This document shows, in pieces, positions 1-12,122 of a DNA stretch of 64,000 bases. Below the pieces are notes generated by a model that was given only the letters and a program-made list of their open reading frames with translations, had not been told where the DNA came from and made no database searches. Source of the DNA: Chlorocebus sabaeus (lineage: Eukaryota > Chordata > Mammalia > Primates > Cercopithecidae). The position numbers and the translations under genes are program-made. The stretch is from the NCBI RefSeq assembly GCF_047675955.1, contig NC_132912.1, positions 79,694,382 through 79,758,381 of the forward strand, given 5' to 3'. Position 1 is the first letter of the stretch. Every line of letters begins with the position of its first letter.

Positions 1-1774
1 TCAGAAAGAGAGATATGGAAGCAAAACACGGTTTTAATGTCCGCTTGGTAACAAGGACTTTTGAACTTAATATCCGACATCATAGATAGTTTTCTTTTCC
101 TTGAATTTCCTGGATTTTTTTTTCTTCCTGTAATGTTCTTGATTGTTATCTTAGTTGCCGTTTTGCTTTTTTCTTTTGTCCAATTGTTCTACGTGTAAAA
201 ATAACAATTATAAATGAACCTGCTTGTAACTGCTGGGCAGTCAGGTTTGTAACCCCTGTGGTTTTGAGGAAGCTTGATTTGATGACTTTAGGCAGTGTAA
301 GGATAAATACAATAGATTTCAAAGGACTTTTTTATATCCCCACTTCTAAAACGGTGTTGTGAAAATGATGAGCCTGATGATGAGTTAATGGAAATATTTG
401 GGTTTAGACTCTAGAAACTATTTCAACAGCTCAGTGATTTGTTGCCACTAGAAATGTATGCATTTGTCAATACCTGTGAAAAAAAAATACCACGGAAAAA
501 AAGAGAAAACAACAACAATGAAATATATTCATTTCAAACAATGAATTTTAACATGACCCCTCAGCGTAAAGCTGGTGCGGTGGTAATAAAAGGGCTGCTT
601 CATTATCTTGTGAGATTCCTGCATAGCGTTTATTTAATGGCACAATGGCCTTCGTAGATCCACACTGGGCCCTGTCCAGCTACCTGACATAGCTGGAGTC
701 ATTTTACAATACAACATGCCATACCTGCGTGTGTGTTCCCTCCCAACAAAAATAAGCTGCTCTTTCCTGTGACTCCATCAGTTCAAAGTGCTTTGTTCTG
801 CTCCCTTGTCTGTAACATTTGGTTCTGTCAACTGTAACCCATTATCCCTTTGGTAGAAACAGGAAGTGCTCCCCCAAGCCAACTTTGATTCTCTGAGGAA
901 CATAGAGGGGCTTCAGGAACACTCCCGTGTTTCTGGCCACGTTCTCCTTGGGGCCTCACTTTGTGTGCATGTTTGTACCTTGTATTTCCTCTGTCTTTTC
1001 CAATTCCTCACAGCCTCCAGGTGTCTTGACACAGACCCCACCTCTAGTTAAAGAACAAAAACCAGAGCTCCTCTCTCTTGCACTCCAGCATCTCTCTGTA
1101 AATGCTAAATATGTAAGATCACATTGACGTAATGCCAAAAAAAAATTATATTTTTATGGAAAAACCTGAGAGAAGTAGTTCTTTTATTCACTCTAGGTCC
1201 CTGACCAGTACATTTCCCTGCTCTGAGAGAGCTGTTTAATTTCTTAATGACTTCAAGTTTTACCTTTATATCATTCGTGAAGGCGAGGAATCATAATTAT
1301 AGCTTCTGACAATGTTTGTTTTGCAAACCTGTTTTGTGACTGACGTTTTTACTATACTTAGTGAGAATTACAATTCAGTGGGATGTACTCAGACATAAAC
1401 TTTGAGGCATGTGAAATACGTTCCCTATACTTGGAAATGTATTTGAAACCTTTTTAGAATAATTAATTTGATTCTTGTGGTGACAGTGAGAGAAGCCAGA
1501 TTTAAACCAACATGTCTTAGACCTTGCCTTCAGTTTCCTCTGCTTCATAGCAAAAGATAGTTAATAAGTTGCCCCTCAAACATTCTTTGGCATGGACAAG
1601 CTGTAGTTTGCAGAGAGGATTCTGTGGGATGAGGAGTTGTCAGTGGTAGGCAGTTGGCCAACTTGAATTTGCAATGTTCCTGATGTGGTATAACCACAGT
1701 GTTATTGCTCTCTTATGATTTAAATGGAACTATTCTATCCATTTTTTGCCAATTAGAATAAAGTCTTCAATTTA

Positions 1775-2000
1775 TCAAAAACCTGCTGTGTGCCAGTCAA
1801 CACATTAGGTCCTTTGCCAACATTAGTTAATCCTTTCAGGAACTATAGGAGGCAGAGGTGATCTTGGTGCTACCATTGAGTAAAGGGTTGAGTTCTTTTA
1901 CTACCATAAATTTTCCCAACAACTGAGTCTCAGAGGCAGATTCAAAGTCACTCTGCCTGACTCCTGGCTCTCACTCTTTCCACTGTGCCAAGCTACCTCA
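1775..2000 (-). repeat. MIR relic, antisense
   Basis: 'ctgctgtgtgccagtcaaca', 'cattagttaatcctttcagg' and the ending 'ctctttccactgtgccaagc' follow MIR order in reverse complement. Confidence 0.55.
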
Positions 2001-2563
2001 ACCTACTGGGATCCTACATTGGTGAACTGGATTTCTATTTGCTCTTTTGGATTTGTGCAAAGATTGGAACTAGAAGAGATTTCAAAAGGTCATCTGGTTG
2101 ACCCCATGTCTTCAGGAAGGGAAATCATCCATCTATCCAAAAAGAAGTATGGATAGGAGCCCTTCTATTCCATGGAGATGAAAGAAACAGAGTAGCATGA
2201 GCATTGTAATGCTCTGCACTTTGAAAACTGTCGACCCTCTCTTCTCTGGAGTGAATAACTCCAGCTCTCTTATGGCCTTTTTCCCACCACCTACTTTATA
2301 TCCACTTTTGGATGAACTTTTGAAGCTCTTTTCTGGATCTTTTAAAATGTCAGGAACAAAACCGTACATAGTAACCGCGACTTCGATCAGCTGCTCGTTT
2401 TTGGCAAGGAAAGCTCCTCTTCTTAAAGGGATGTCGCTCAACTCAAGAGTTGTCTCCTGGAGCTCTTATGAGAATGAAATGTCCACATTTAGGGACTTAG
2501 CACTGAAAATATAGACAAACAGGATGGGCTCTGCCTTTATCAGGAATCTGGCCCTTCTGTCCC

Positions 2564-2927
2564 TGTATTAGTCAGTTCTCACACTGGTAATAAAGATGTA
2601 TTTGAAACTAGGTAATTTATAAAGAAAAAGAGGTTTAATGGACTCACAGGTCCATGTGGCTGGGGAGGCCTCACAATCATGGCAGAAGGCAAAGGAGGAG
2701 CAAAGTCACATCTTACATGGTGGCAGGCAAGAGAGAGAGCATGTGCAGGGGAACTGTCCTTTATGAAACCATCAGATCTCATGATACTTATTCACTATCA
2801 TGAGAATAGCATGAGAAAGACCTGCCCTCATGATTCAGTTACCTCCCACTGGGTCCCTCCCATGACATGTGAGAATTATGGGAGCTACAGTTCGAGATTT
2901 GGGTGGGGACACAGCCAAACCATATCA
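2564..2927 (-). mobile_element. THE1-type LTR (ERVL-MaLR), solitary, antisense
   Basis: This is the reverse complement of the THE1 LTR. It begins tgtattagtcagttctcaca, passes through the typical 'ggtttaatggactcacag' and 'accatcagatctcatga' blocks, and ends accatatca. The 5-bp flanks gtccc and ctccc differ by one base and may be the target duplication. No internal retroviral region is attached, so it is a solo LTR. Confidence 0.9.
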
Positions 2928-3069
2928 CTCCCTTTTGTCTAGTCACGCACAGGTAGGTAATCACAGATTCTATTGGTTTTTTTTTCCCCCTATAAAATTT
3001 CCTTCATTGATCTGCCTGCAGGTCAGAGAACCTCCAGACACTGAATAAAGCCTATGTTGCTGACAGTCA

Positions 3070-3305
3070 TAACAATAAGTACAGTTTAATCAGGGCGCCC
3101 CATGTGCCAGCCCTGTGCTACGTGCTGCACGTGTCCTGTCCTGCTTCATTCTTGTGGCGAGTCTGCAAAATAGACTCATTTCACAGTTGGAGAAACAGGC
3201 ACAAAAAAGGACCAAGGTCAGAGAGCCTGGACAGAGTGGAGCTGGACTTTCCTCTTGAGTCTATCTGACTCCAAAGCCCACATCTTCCCCATCCACTATG
3301 CTGTT
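3070..3305 (-). repeat. MIR relic, antisense
   Basis: 'ccatgtgccagccctgtgct', 'atttcacagttggagaaaca' and 'ccatccactatgctgt' follow MIR order in reverse. Confidence 0.6.
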
Positions 3306-4287
3306 GTAGCTGGTGATAATGATGGATGACAAAATTACTTGAAATTTCCTCCTGGTACAGTCTGAATCTTACACAGTCCCATGTGGACCCTGAAGACCAG
3401 CACTCACAATCTGTTACCAGCTCTGATATTCCAGTGTTCCTCTTATATTCTTTATTCCACAGCAAAGAACTTAATTCTTTATATGCATCCCTAACTAGCT
3501 GAGCATGAGTCCTTTTGTTTTCGGTAAAAGTGATACATCCAAGCAAACTTTCTGAGAGTGAATGGGAATCTTGGCATGTTTTCCCCAAATCATTTAACTA
3601 AAACATTCAGTAAGTACTTCCCCTTATCCCCAGCAATTTCTGGGCATATTTTCAGTCCAGTTGGAACCCATTTATTATATAGCTTATTCTTACACACTGA
3701 TTTTTCTCAAACGTTAGTTCCTATGAGAAGTAAAGTACATGTTTTAAATCAGAACTATGGTTTCTGGGTGTCTAGTTTCATGATGAAGGTACCTGTAATC
3801 AGACACGAATGAACACACCCCATTCTCAATGCACTGTTGAGGCCCTTTAAAAAATTCAGGACTCTAGTGACTGGTGTTTGTATCTTTGCCTGGGATTGGT
3901 TGTGCTTGTGTTTTATGGCAAGGGAAAAAGTAAGGATCAGTGTATGTGTCTAGATAGAGCATTTTGAGTTAGCTCTTAATGTTCATAGCACATTCTAAAG
4001 GCTGGGCCAGAAGTAACATTGTAATGACGATGTTAGGATGGCAAATAGCCTGTTGCACAGTGAAACGTCAAGTGGACCAGGATGTGGACCAGGGCCAGGA
4101 CTAGGGCATACTAAGGGAGTCACTTGTCTTGGGTGTAAAATGTAAATAATAATAATCTTAAAAAGACAGGATCACCATTGCTGTTTTTTTTTTCCTCCTT
4201 CTGCCTCAGACACAATATGGCACTGTTACCGATGCTGACTTTATTTAAAATTTTGATACTTTGTCCACCATGGATTTTTTGCCTTAA

Positions 4288-4589
4288 TTTTTTTTTTTCT
4301 TTTTTTGAGAAGGAGTCTTGCACTGTTGCCCGGGCTGGTGTGCAGTGGTGTGATCTTGGCTTGCTGCAACCTCCGCCTCCCAGGTTCAAGCAATTCTCCT
4401 GCCTCAGCCTCCTGAGTAGTTAGGATTACAGGCACCCACCACCACACCCGGCTAACTTTTTGTATTTTTAGTAGAGATGGGGTTTCACTATGTTGGCCAT
4501 GCTGGTCTTGAACTCCTGACCTTGTGATCTGCCCGCCTTGGCCTCCCAAAGTGCTGGGATTACAGGTGTGATCTACCGGGCCCAGCCTG
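4288..4589 (-). mobile_element. Alu (S-like), antisense
   Basis: Poly-T at the left is followed by gagaaggagtcttgcactgt and the complete two-arm Alu in reverse complement, ending ccgggcccagcct. It forms an inverted pair with the Alu at 5515. Confidence 0.95.
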
Positions 4590-5209
4590 AATTTTTTTGT
4601 TTGTTTGTTTTTTTAAGTATTGTCTGGATCACTGAGGTTTTTTTGGTACCCTCTTACATTTTGCACTTGAAGCAAGTGCTTTGTTTTCTTCATTCAAGTC
4701 CTGGCCCTAATGGCAGACTTTATAAATAGATAGCAAAGTAAGGGAAGAAAGTTAGTAATGCATGTGCTTTTTATGGAAAAGTAATCCAAACCACACTTTT
4801 AAATATATGGTACCAAGAGGTCTTGGAAAATTATCACTGGTTGTGTCTTAAAGACATTCAGTTCAGTGTGCCGCTGTAACAAAAAGAACTAAAAATTGCT
4901 CAGGTTACAGAAAAAAGGTAGAAAGACATGAAAGAAAAGCAGCAATTTGAACCAAGAGATAGAAATAGTTGTTCCCTAAGAGGTTAGGTTAAAACTGTTA
5001 GCTCTGCTATTTGAACAGAGCAGTCATTCGGATGTAAGAGTTCTGGAAGAGGTGAATCAGCCCATTTTAGCCAGTACCTAGATGACTCTGAGGCAGATGG
5101 TCCTCTGGCCCCACTCTGGTAAACACTGTCCTGGAATTTTCTGATGCTCGTTACCAAACCTCAGTCAGAAGGGAAGAATCTTTGATGATGAGAGACAGAG
5201 CTTTTGAGT

Positions 5210-5505
5210 AAGGGACGCCAAGCAAAAAAGAGCACATACTGTGTGATTCCATTTCTGTAACGTCCTAGAAAATGCAATCTAATCTATAGTGACAGAAAGT
5301 AGATCTCTGGTTTCCTAGAGAAGAGGATGATGGGGAGGGATGGATCACAAAGGAACATAAGGATATTTTAGGGGTGATGGAAATGTTTGTCATTTTGATC
5401 ATGATGATGGCTCGGGGGAATACATATGTCAAAATTAATCAAATTAAACAACAAATATGCAAATGTGGTGTATTTCCATTATATCTCAATAAAAATTCTT
5501 TAAGA
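5210..5505 (+). mobile_element. Ancient L1 3' end (L1M class)
   Basis: 'actgtgtgattccatttctg', 'ggtgatggaaatgtttgtca', 'tacatatgtcaaaattaatc' and a final 'tatctcaataaaaa' are the well-known L1M 3' UTR blocks. Confidence 0.75.
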
Positions 5506-5514
5506 AGAGAAATA

Positions 5515-5840
5515 GGCCGGGTGTAATGGCTCATGCCTATAATCCCAGCACTCTGGGAGGCTGAGGCAGGTGGATCACTTGAGGCCAGGAGTTCGAGATC
5601 AGCCTAGCCAACATGGTGTAACCCCATCTCCACTAAAAATACAAAAAAAATTAGCCAGGTATGGTGGCACACACCTGTAATCCCAGCTACTCTGAAAGTT
5701 GAGGTGGAAGAATCACCTGAGTGTGGGAGGTAGAGGCTGCAGTGAGCTAGGATTGTGTAACTGACCTATAGCCTGGGCAATAGAGCAACACTCTGTCTCA
5801 AAAAAAAAAAAAAAAAAAGAAAGAAAGAAAAGAAAAGAAA
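5515..5840 (+). mobile_element. Alu, sense, with A-rich tail
   Basis: A full-length dimeric Alu runs from ggccgggtgtaatggctcat to a poly-A tail continuing as (GAAA)n. It sits at the poly-A end of an older L1 fragment (5210-5505). Confidence 0.95.
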
Positions 5841-8800
5841 TATCTTGATGGACAAAGTAGTCTATGATATGTGAAGAAAGGTTTGCATGTTAGACTATAT
5901 TTTTTTAAATTATTTATGGAACTTTAAGTTAGTTCTCATTGAAAACATAAATCACTATGTGAACTTAAAAAAAAAATGGAACGAGATCCTTAATAGCTGA
6001 ATATAACCCTGAAACTAAGGATGGGACAGTGTCATACTGTCACACAAAATCATGCTGGTTTCCTTTTCTCAGAGATAGAACCCCCACTCAGTGGCTCATA
6101 ATCTGACCCAGGGGCCTATATCTCAGCCTGTGGTTATGTTTATGTCTTTTTCTAACAAGAAACGTTTCACCAGATACCCTGTGATAGCCAAATAGAGAAC
6201 ACCAAGTTCTGTGAAAGTTTTCCGTTTCTTCATCAAATAGTAACAATTTTGTCTTTTGTAGCTGGTTGGTTCTGAAACTGCTGCACATGGTGGTAATCTC
6301 TGGGAGCATGCATGTGACTCCATTTTCTACCCAGTCACTCTGACTGGAAATTGGGTGCTGAGTTGAGTGATCAAGTGTGTCCTCTCACTGGGGGTGGTTA
6401 CTAGACTCATGGGCATGAGACTCCATTCTTATTTGTTTCTCTGGATTGAATCCCAGCCTACCTTCCCAGCCGCCTGTCTTGGTCCAGACATAACAAAGTA
6501 TTTGCAGTTCCGTGTCCTTTGTACCCTCCAGGCCCACAAACGTGCATTATGTTAGAATTTAGACCTCTATCCTACCTATTCTCAAGCTAGCTAATCACTA
6601 CTCATATTCTAAGAATTAGAACAAGTGTCACGTACTCCTAGAATTCCTCTCTGCACTCTTCCTACTCTCTCTGTCACTTTTGGAATCTAGGTGAGGTGTC
6701 TCTCCTTATGTTCCCATAGGACACCTTTGCAAATTCCTGTTGTAGCAATACTGTATTGTGGGAAAACTGGCTCCTTAATTTTCTCCCATTCCCCTTATCC
6801 TATTATCATAGTATATTTAGGACAGAGATTTTTTCTTTCTATTCTCTATCCCCTGTACCTGGGCCTGGTGTCCTGTAGGAGCTTGGTCAATGTTAGTTGA
6901 ATGAGTCGACAGATCTCTCATGTGTTCCAGGATCTTCTAAGGCATAGACAAGGAAATAGTCTTATAATAAATGCCAAATTATTTTCCTAAGTTGAATTTT
7001 ACATGTGCACTTTTATAATAAGAACAAGTGATGGATCAACCTGCAGGTGATGAAGATGGAAAATACCGGTGCTTAGCCTCTCCTTAGTGAATTAGCAAAC
7101 AGAAAGATCAGCTGCAAAACCAGGAGAAAAAGGAGAGAGTTACAGTCAGCCATACCCTCAAATCCTCCCTTGTTTTCCCCAAGTTTTTGGACTTGTAAAT
7201 TGTTTTAGTAATGCCTTTCATGAATGAGTATTCTTAAACAGCGAATTACTTGTATGAATAATAATGCTTTTCCAATTATAGGTTGTTTCTCCTCTGGGTA
7301 TCATTTTCAAGATCTTTATAAGAATAATTTTTAAGAATAATTATAGAGAGAGACATTTTTTAATCCATTTGCCTAAAGATGAGAGCATTAACTAGAACAA
7401 TTAAAGGTGGATTATTGCTGTTATGTGATCATCCAAAACAAACAGATACACGTTAGACTACATGCATACAAATAACTCAAAAAATTAAATCTGTAGTGGA
7501 AGTTTAGGGATTCTGTACTAAAGAACTCAAGCATAGGATTGCAGTGAAGCTGAATCATCTGGCGCACAGAAAATACATGTACCATTCTCTGTGCCACCCT
7601 CGGCCTGCTGTCCCACACTGTCCTTCCCGCTCTGAACTGGTACATCTTGTATTCTATCCAGAAGAAAAAACAGAAGAGCTGGGATTCCTATGCCTGACCC
7701 AGGCTTGTCCCCAGGATGAAATTGTCCTTGGAAAGCGGAGTGCCAAATGAGATAGCAACAGGGCTTGATTGATGCCTGGGGCTCACCCATGTGCCAGGGC
7801 CAGGAAGGATTTTGGCTGCTGCCCAAGCACTGGTCACATGGCTGGGTTCTTTGTGGCTCAGCCCAGAAAAGCACTGATGGGCCCAAGAGAGTCCACAGGA
7901 GTGCAATTAATGAGGCCACAGCGATGGGCAAAGAGAATAGGGAATATATGCATTGTTCAGTACATTAATGTCTTGTGTTCTGCGTTCCTTTTACTTTTTT
8001 TCTATTACTGCTTAATAACAGGAAACTTGACAAGTTGGGTCAAATACAACTAAGTGTGTTGACTTTTCACGATGAAAGAAGAAAAAAAAACATCAGTTTG
8101 TGATGTGTTTATACTGGAACTTTCTGAGGAAGAAATATATTCCAGCCCATACAGTTTTTCCTTTTAAAGTAGGTGGTGAAAACAAAGAGACTGTTAAATA
8201 ATTCTGCATATCTTCAGTGGATAATTGTTACCTATCTTTCAGCTATTCCCTATCAATAAAGGACACAGCTGGTAATCCAAAAGGAAAGGATCTCTTGATG
8301 AAAGTGGTCTGCCATTCTTATTAAAGTCAACATACAAGATACATTCTTGGTGATTTTTGAACCCATAATTATATTTGTCTGACAATAATTGGCACTTAAC
8401 GGTTTATAGAACACTTTCACTGAGATTTGCCTTAGTGAATCTTAACAACAGTTCTACCAGTAATTTCTAATATTGGCCATGATCTGACTTTCAAATTAGT
8501 CCACCACTTTATTCTCCCCCGAAAATGCCTCTGCCCCCAGCCTAGAGAGGATGAGTCAAAAGGAGGAAGTTCTGAATTGCAGACACAGAAAGCACATTAG
8601 TGAATTCTTTTTCCAGTTTATCATCTTGACTATCCTTTTAGTGATTTGTTTGTTTGTTTCATGTGTTTTTTAAAAAGCAAGATGGTCTGTGTAATAGAGG
8701 GCTTTCTTAAGCCTTAATTCTGTTGTAACTTACCTGGAATTAATCCTGAAAGTAACCTGTCCATTTCTTTACATTTCCTTTGCTTCTGGAGATAATCTAA

Positions 8801-9359
8801 TTCCTGGAAGAAATTATTAATGCATTATTATTCTGGTGTTATGAAATTATCCAATTACATGGGGTAAAGAGATTTTTTTAGAGAAATTCAAATAATTAAA
8901 ATATATAGAGATTAACCGGTTAACCTCTGCTGTATACCAGAGGTATTACATGACAGTCTTTCAGCAATAATAGTCTGAAGAACTGTAATGGCTCACATTA
9001 TATTTTCATTCTTTATTAAAGTTCCAAGTGATTCTCTGACTTACGTTAAGCCTAAATTCATCTCTTTTAGACTTTGAGTCTGCAGACACATTTGTATATG
9101 CAGGTTTTACTTTCTGATATCCATAAGGCCTTTTAATTTAATAAAAATTAATTGATGGCCCGTTTTCTTACACTGTGTGTGCACAATAGGAGAGAAACTA
9201 ATAGGAACAGGACAAAAATCCCTGAAAATGACCTGATAGTATGGTGGAAAAGACAGCTACATAAACCATTACAGTTCAGTGTTAACAATGCTGAACTAAA
9301 GGTGTCACTTCCCAGAACAGGGAAGCAAAAATAAATAGCTCAGGAAAAAGCTTAGCATT

Positions 9360-10125
9360 ATTCTGAACTCTTTTGGTTCACATCACACATCTGGTCCTCA
9401 GGCTATACCTTCAGCGTGTGTATACGGAATGCGACCACTTCCACCTGTAGGGGACCCCTCCCAGGCTGGGCAGAGTCACCATCCTCTCTTTCAGGATTCT
9501 TACCTCTTAACTGGTCCTCTGCTTCTTCCTGCCTTTCCCTCCCTATCCCCTGACCCTCCCCATCCTCTCCCACTCCTACCTTGCCACCAGTTTAGTCCAT
9601 TCTCATTAAAGCAATGGACTGACACTGTTCAAACATAAATTATATCACGACGTTTTGCTCAGAGACTTCAGTTTCCCCTCACGACTGTGCTCCAGCAGAA
9701 TGGCATGGTCCCTTCCCCCAGGGCGGGCACTGCAGGCAAGCTCCTACCTCGGGCTTTTGCTCTAACTGTTTCCTCTTCTGCTAGGTTCTTCCCCCACACA
9801 CTGGCATATTGACTCCCTCCCTTTCTCCAGGGCTTCTGGAAATGTCACCTTCTCAGCGAGGCCCTCCCTAGCTACCTCATTTTCAACAGCAATTTTTGCT
9901 CCCCAATATGTCTGTCCCCTTTCCCTGCTTTATTTTCTAATTAGCACTTAGCACTACCTGTTTTAAATATTTTTTCTTCTTTATTGTCTGTCTTCACTAG
10001 AATGTAGACATAATGAGGACAAGTGCGACAAGGACAGCAGTTTGTGTCTTTTACTAATCACTCTATCCCCAATGTCTAGAAGAGTACCTGGTACACAGTA
10101 GGTTCTCAGTTACTATTTCTGCAAG
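9360..10125 (+). mobile_element. L2 LINE fragment
   Basis: The long order of L2 3' blocks is clear: 'cagtttcccctcacgactgt', 'tttgctctaactgtttcctc', 'cttctcagcgaggccctccc', 'cactagaatgtagacataat', 'ctctatccccaatgtctaga', 'ctggtacacagtaggttctc'. A related short tail occurs at 6841-6905. Confidence 0.75.
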
Positions 10126-10803
10126 AAACGATTAGATGGTTGATGAATAATACTGGATAAGTGACTTGACCATTCCTGATACCTTTACTGATTCAAAGAG
10201 AGTTGCCAAGGACGCTGGGTAGAGTCCCTTTGTCATCGTGATCAAATGATCGTGCTGGTTTACCCAGTTTGGTCTCAGAAGAGTCGGGGAGGTTAATCCC
10301 AGAAACCTCCCATATAGCATTGCAGCTGACACTGAAGTTTTCTTATATGTGCAACTTGCCCTCAGGAGAAAACATGAAAAGTTTAGGAAGGAAGTTCCTC
10401 AGTCATTTAGCTTCAGGGAATGCCAAAGAGGAGTGTGAACTCCAGATGGAGTTGAAAGGGAATTTATTACCACAGTTTCACTTTCTTCTGTTTAACAAGC
10501 CTTCTTTACTTCAGTGCCTCCTGCATTCGTTGACCAGGAGTTAAGTGAGACTGTTTAAGCTGTTTCTTTTAATAAATTATTTGTGCTTCACGCAATTTCA
10601 CATGCATTCAACTTCTGATGATTACGTGAGGTGTAAGAATATACTAAAGGGAGTATGGTTTGCCAAGTATAGAAAATGAGATTTTGGGTGGAAAATGGCC
10701 TGATTTCATTGAATGATAACCCACAATCTTCTTTGGCAAGGCCATTGCCCGCTGTGATATTTGTACTATGATGGTAGAACCAACCATTTCTAAGACTCAA
10801 GTA

Positions 10804-10873
10804 TTAGGTTGGTGCAAATGTAATTGCGGGTTTTGCCATTGCTTTCAATGCAATTACGTTTGCACCAACCTAA
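10804..10873 (+). mobile_element. MADE1 mariner-derived MITE (mir-548-type hairpin), shortened
   Basis: Perfect terminal inverted repeats TTAGGTTGGTGCAAA (10804-10818) and its complement (10859-10873) are flanked by the TA target duplication (10802-10803, 10874-10875). The length is 70 bp against the usual 80. The right half lacks about 10 bases (the gcaaaaaccg part). It is sense to RHOBTB1 and intronic. The stem is 23 bp with one G-T pair. MADE1 hairpins gave rise to the mir-548 family. Whether this one is processed is unknown. Confidence 0.92.
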
Positions 10874-11159
10874 TAGTATCTATCTTAGGGTTTGGTGGCA
10901 TTGCTGGGATGTTGATGTGACTTCCCTGCACTTAAGAGCATGCGTTGCTTTGGCCCCACTTTCAGAGGGTGGTGGAAGACTGGTTTAAAATATTGCTTCC
11001 TACTAAACATGCAGATACGGGCTTGAAAAAAAAATAGTTGCACATGCTAATCACTCCCAAATCTGGATATATTTCAGGATGTTTTGACAGTTTTCCCCAC
11101 ATAACATCTGTACTTAAGAAGCCTCACGCTATTGGTAAAGTATTGACTTGATTTCTCTG

Positions 11160-11420
11160 CTCACATCCAGGGCGCTGCATGGTTTGCCCTGCTCTCCCCA
11201 GATCCCCCGCCAGGCGCTCCCCTACAGGCCTCTCCATCCTCCATGAGTATGAGCTTACACGGCCATTCATCTCCTGGTGGTTATGTGCACCATCACTGAC
11301 AACTCCCTCTGCATCTCATACACACTGGGCTGCTCCCCTACTAAAATTTTCCAAAGCCACGTGTTACACATTCCTTTTCTCTGCCATGCTCCCAGCTGTT
11401 TTGTGCTGTTTTGATCTGTC
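11160..11420 (+). mobile_element. L2 LINE fragment (internal)
   Basis: 'gctgcatggtttgccctgct', 'ggcctctccatcctccatga' and 'cctgccatgctccc'-like blocks fit L2 upstream of its 3' end. It accounts for most of a 141-codon open frame starting at 11179, which is therefore not a gene. Confidence 0.55.
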
Positions 11421-11807
11421 TGTTTGCATAGCCCTGTCAGACTATATGCATGAAAGATATGTTGTCAACATGAATGGTTTTGAAAATGTTTCTGTAAAGA
11501 ACCTACCTCAGTTACCAGCAGGGAAAAAGAAGCTTGAAGCCCCAAGGAAGGAGGTCAGACACTCCTACTTGAATCTTTGCCAGAGGGGGACTCATGCACA
11601 GTGACAAAGAAAAGAAGCCCATTAAAATGTGACCACAATGTCTGCCCATATGCTGGATATGTGGAGTCTCTCCCAAAAAAAATAAGTAATAATAGTCAAT
11701 GATGACATATAAAGAGGTGGGATCCTACCACAGAATGAAAGAATTTGTACAAATGTACATTAAAAGGAAATACTTCAAGCAGAACTTGGGTAAATATAAT
11801 TATTAGC

Positions 11808-12122
11808 AGCCAGGCGCAGTGGCTCACACCTGTAATCCCAGCGCTTTGCGAAGCCGAGGTGAGAAGATCACAAGGTCAGGAGTTGAAGACCAACCTGGCC
11901 AACATGGTGAAACCCCATCTCTACTAAACATACAAAAAATTAGCCAGGCGTGGTCATGCACCTATAGTCCAAGCTACTCAGGAGGCTGAGGCAGGAGAGT
12001 TGCTTGAACCCGGGCAGTAGAGGTTACAGTAAGCCAAGATTGAGCCACTTAACTCCAGCCTGGGCAACAGAGCAAGACTCCATCTCAAAAAAAATTATAT
12101 ATATATACACATATATATACAC
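11808..12122 (+). mobile_element. Alu with 10-bp target duplication and TA-rich tail
   Basis: A dimeric Alu is flanked by the identical aattattagc (11798-11807 and 12123-12132). Its poly-A tail has mutated into a (TA)n / TACACA microsatellite. Confidence 0.93.

Noticed and set aside
3181..3588. 135-codon minus-strand frame as a gene
   Set aside because: It overlaps an antisense MIR relic and lacks any recognised domain.
11179..11604. 141-codon open frame as a gene
   Set aside because: Its first two thirds are an L2 fragment and the rest shows no homology I recognise.
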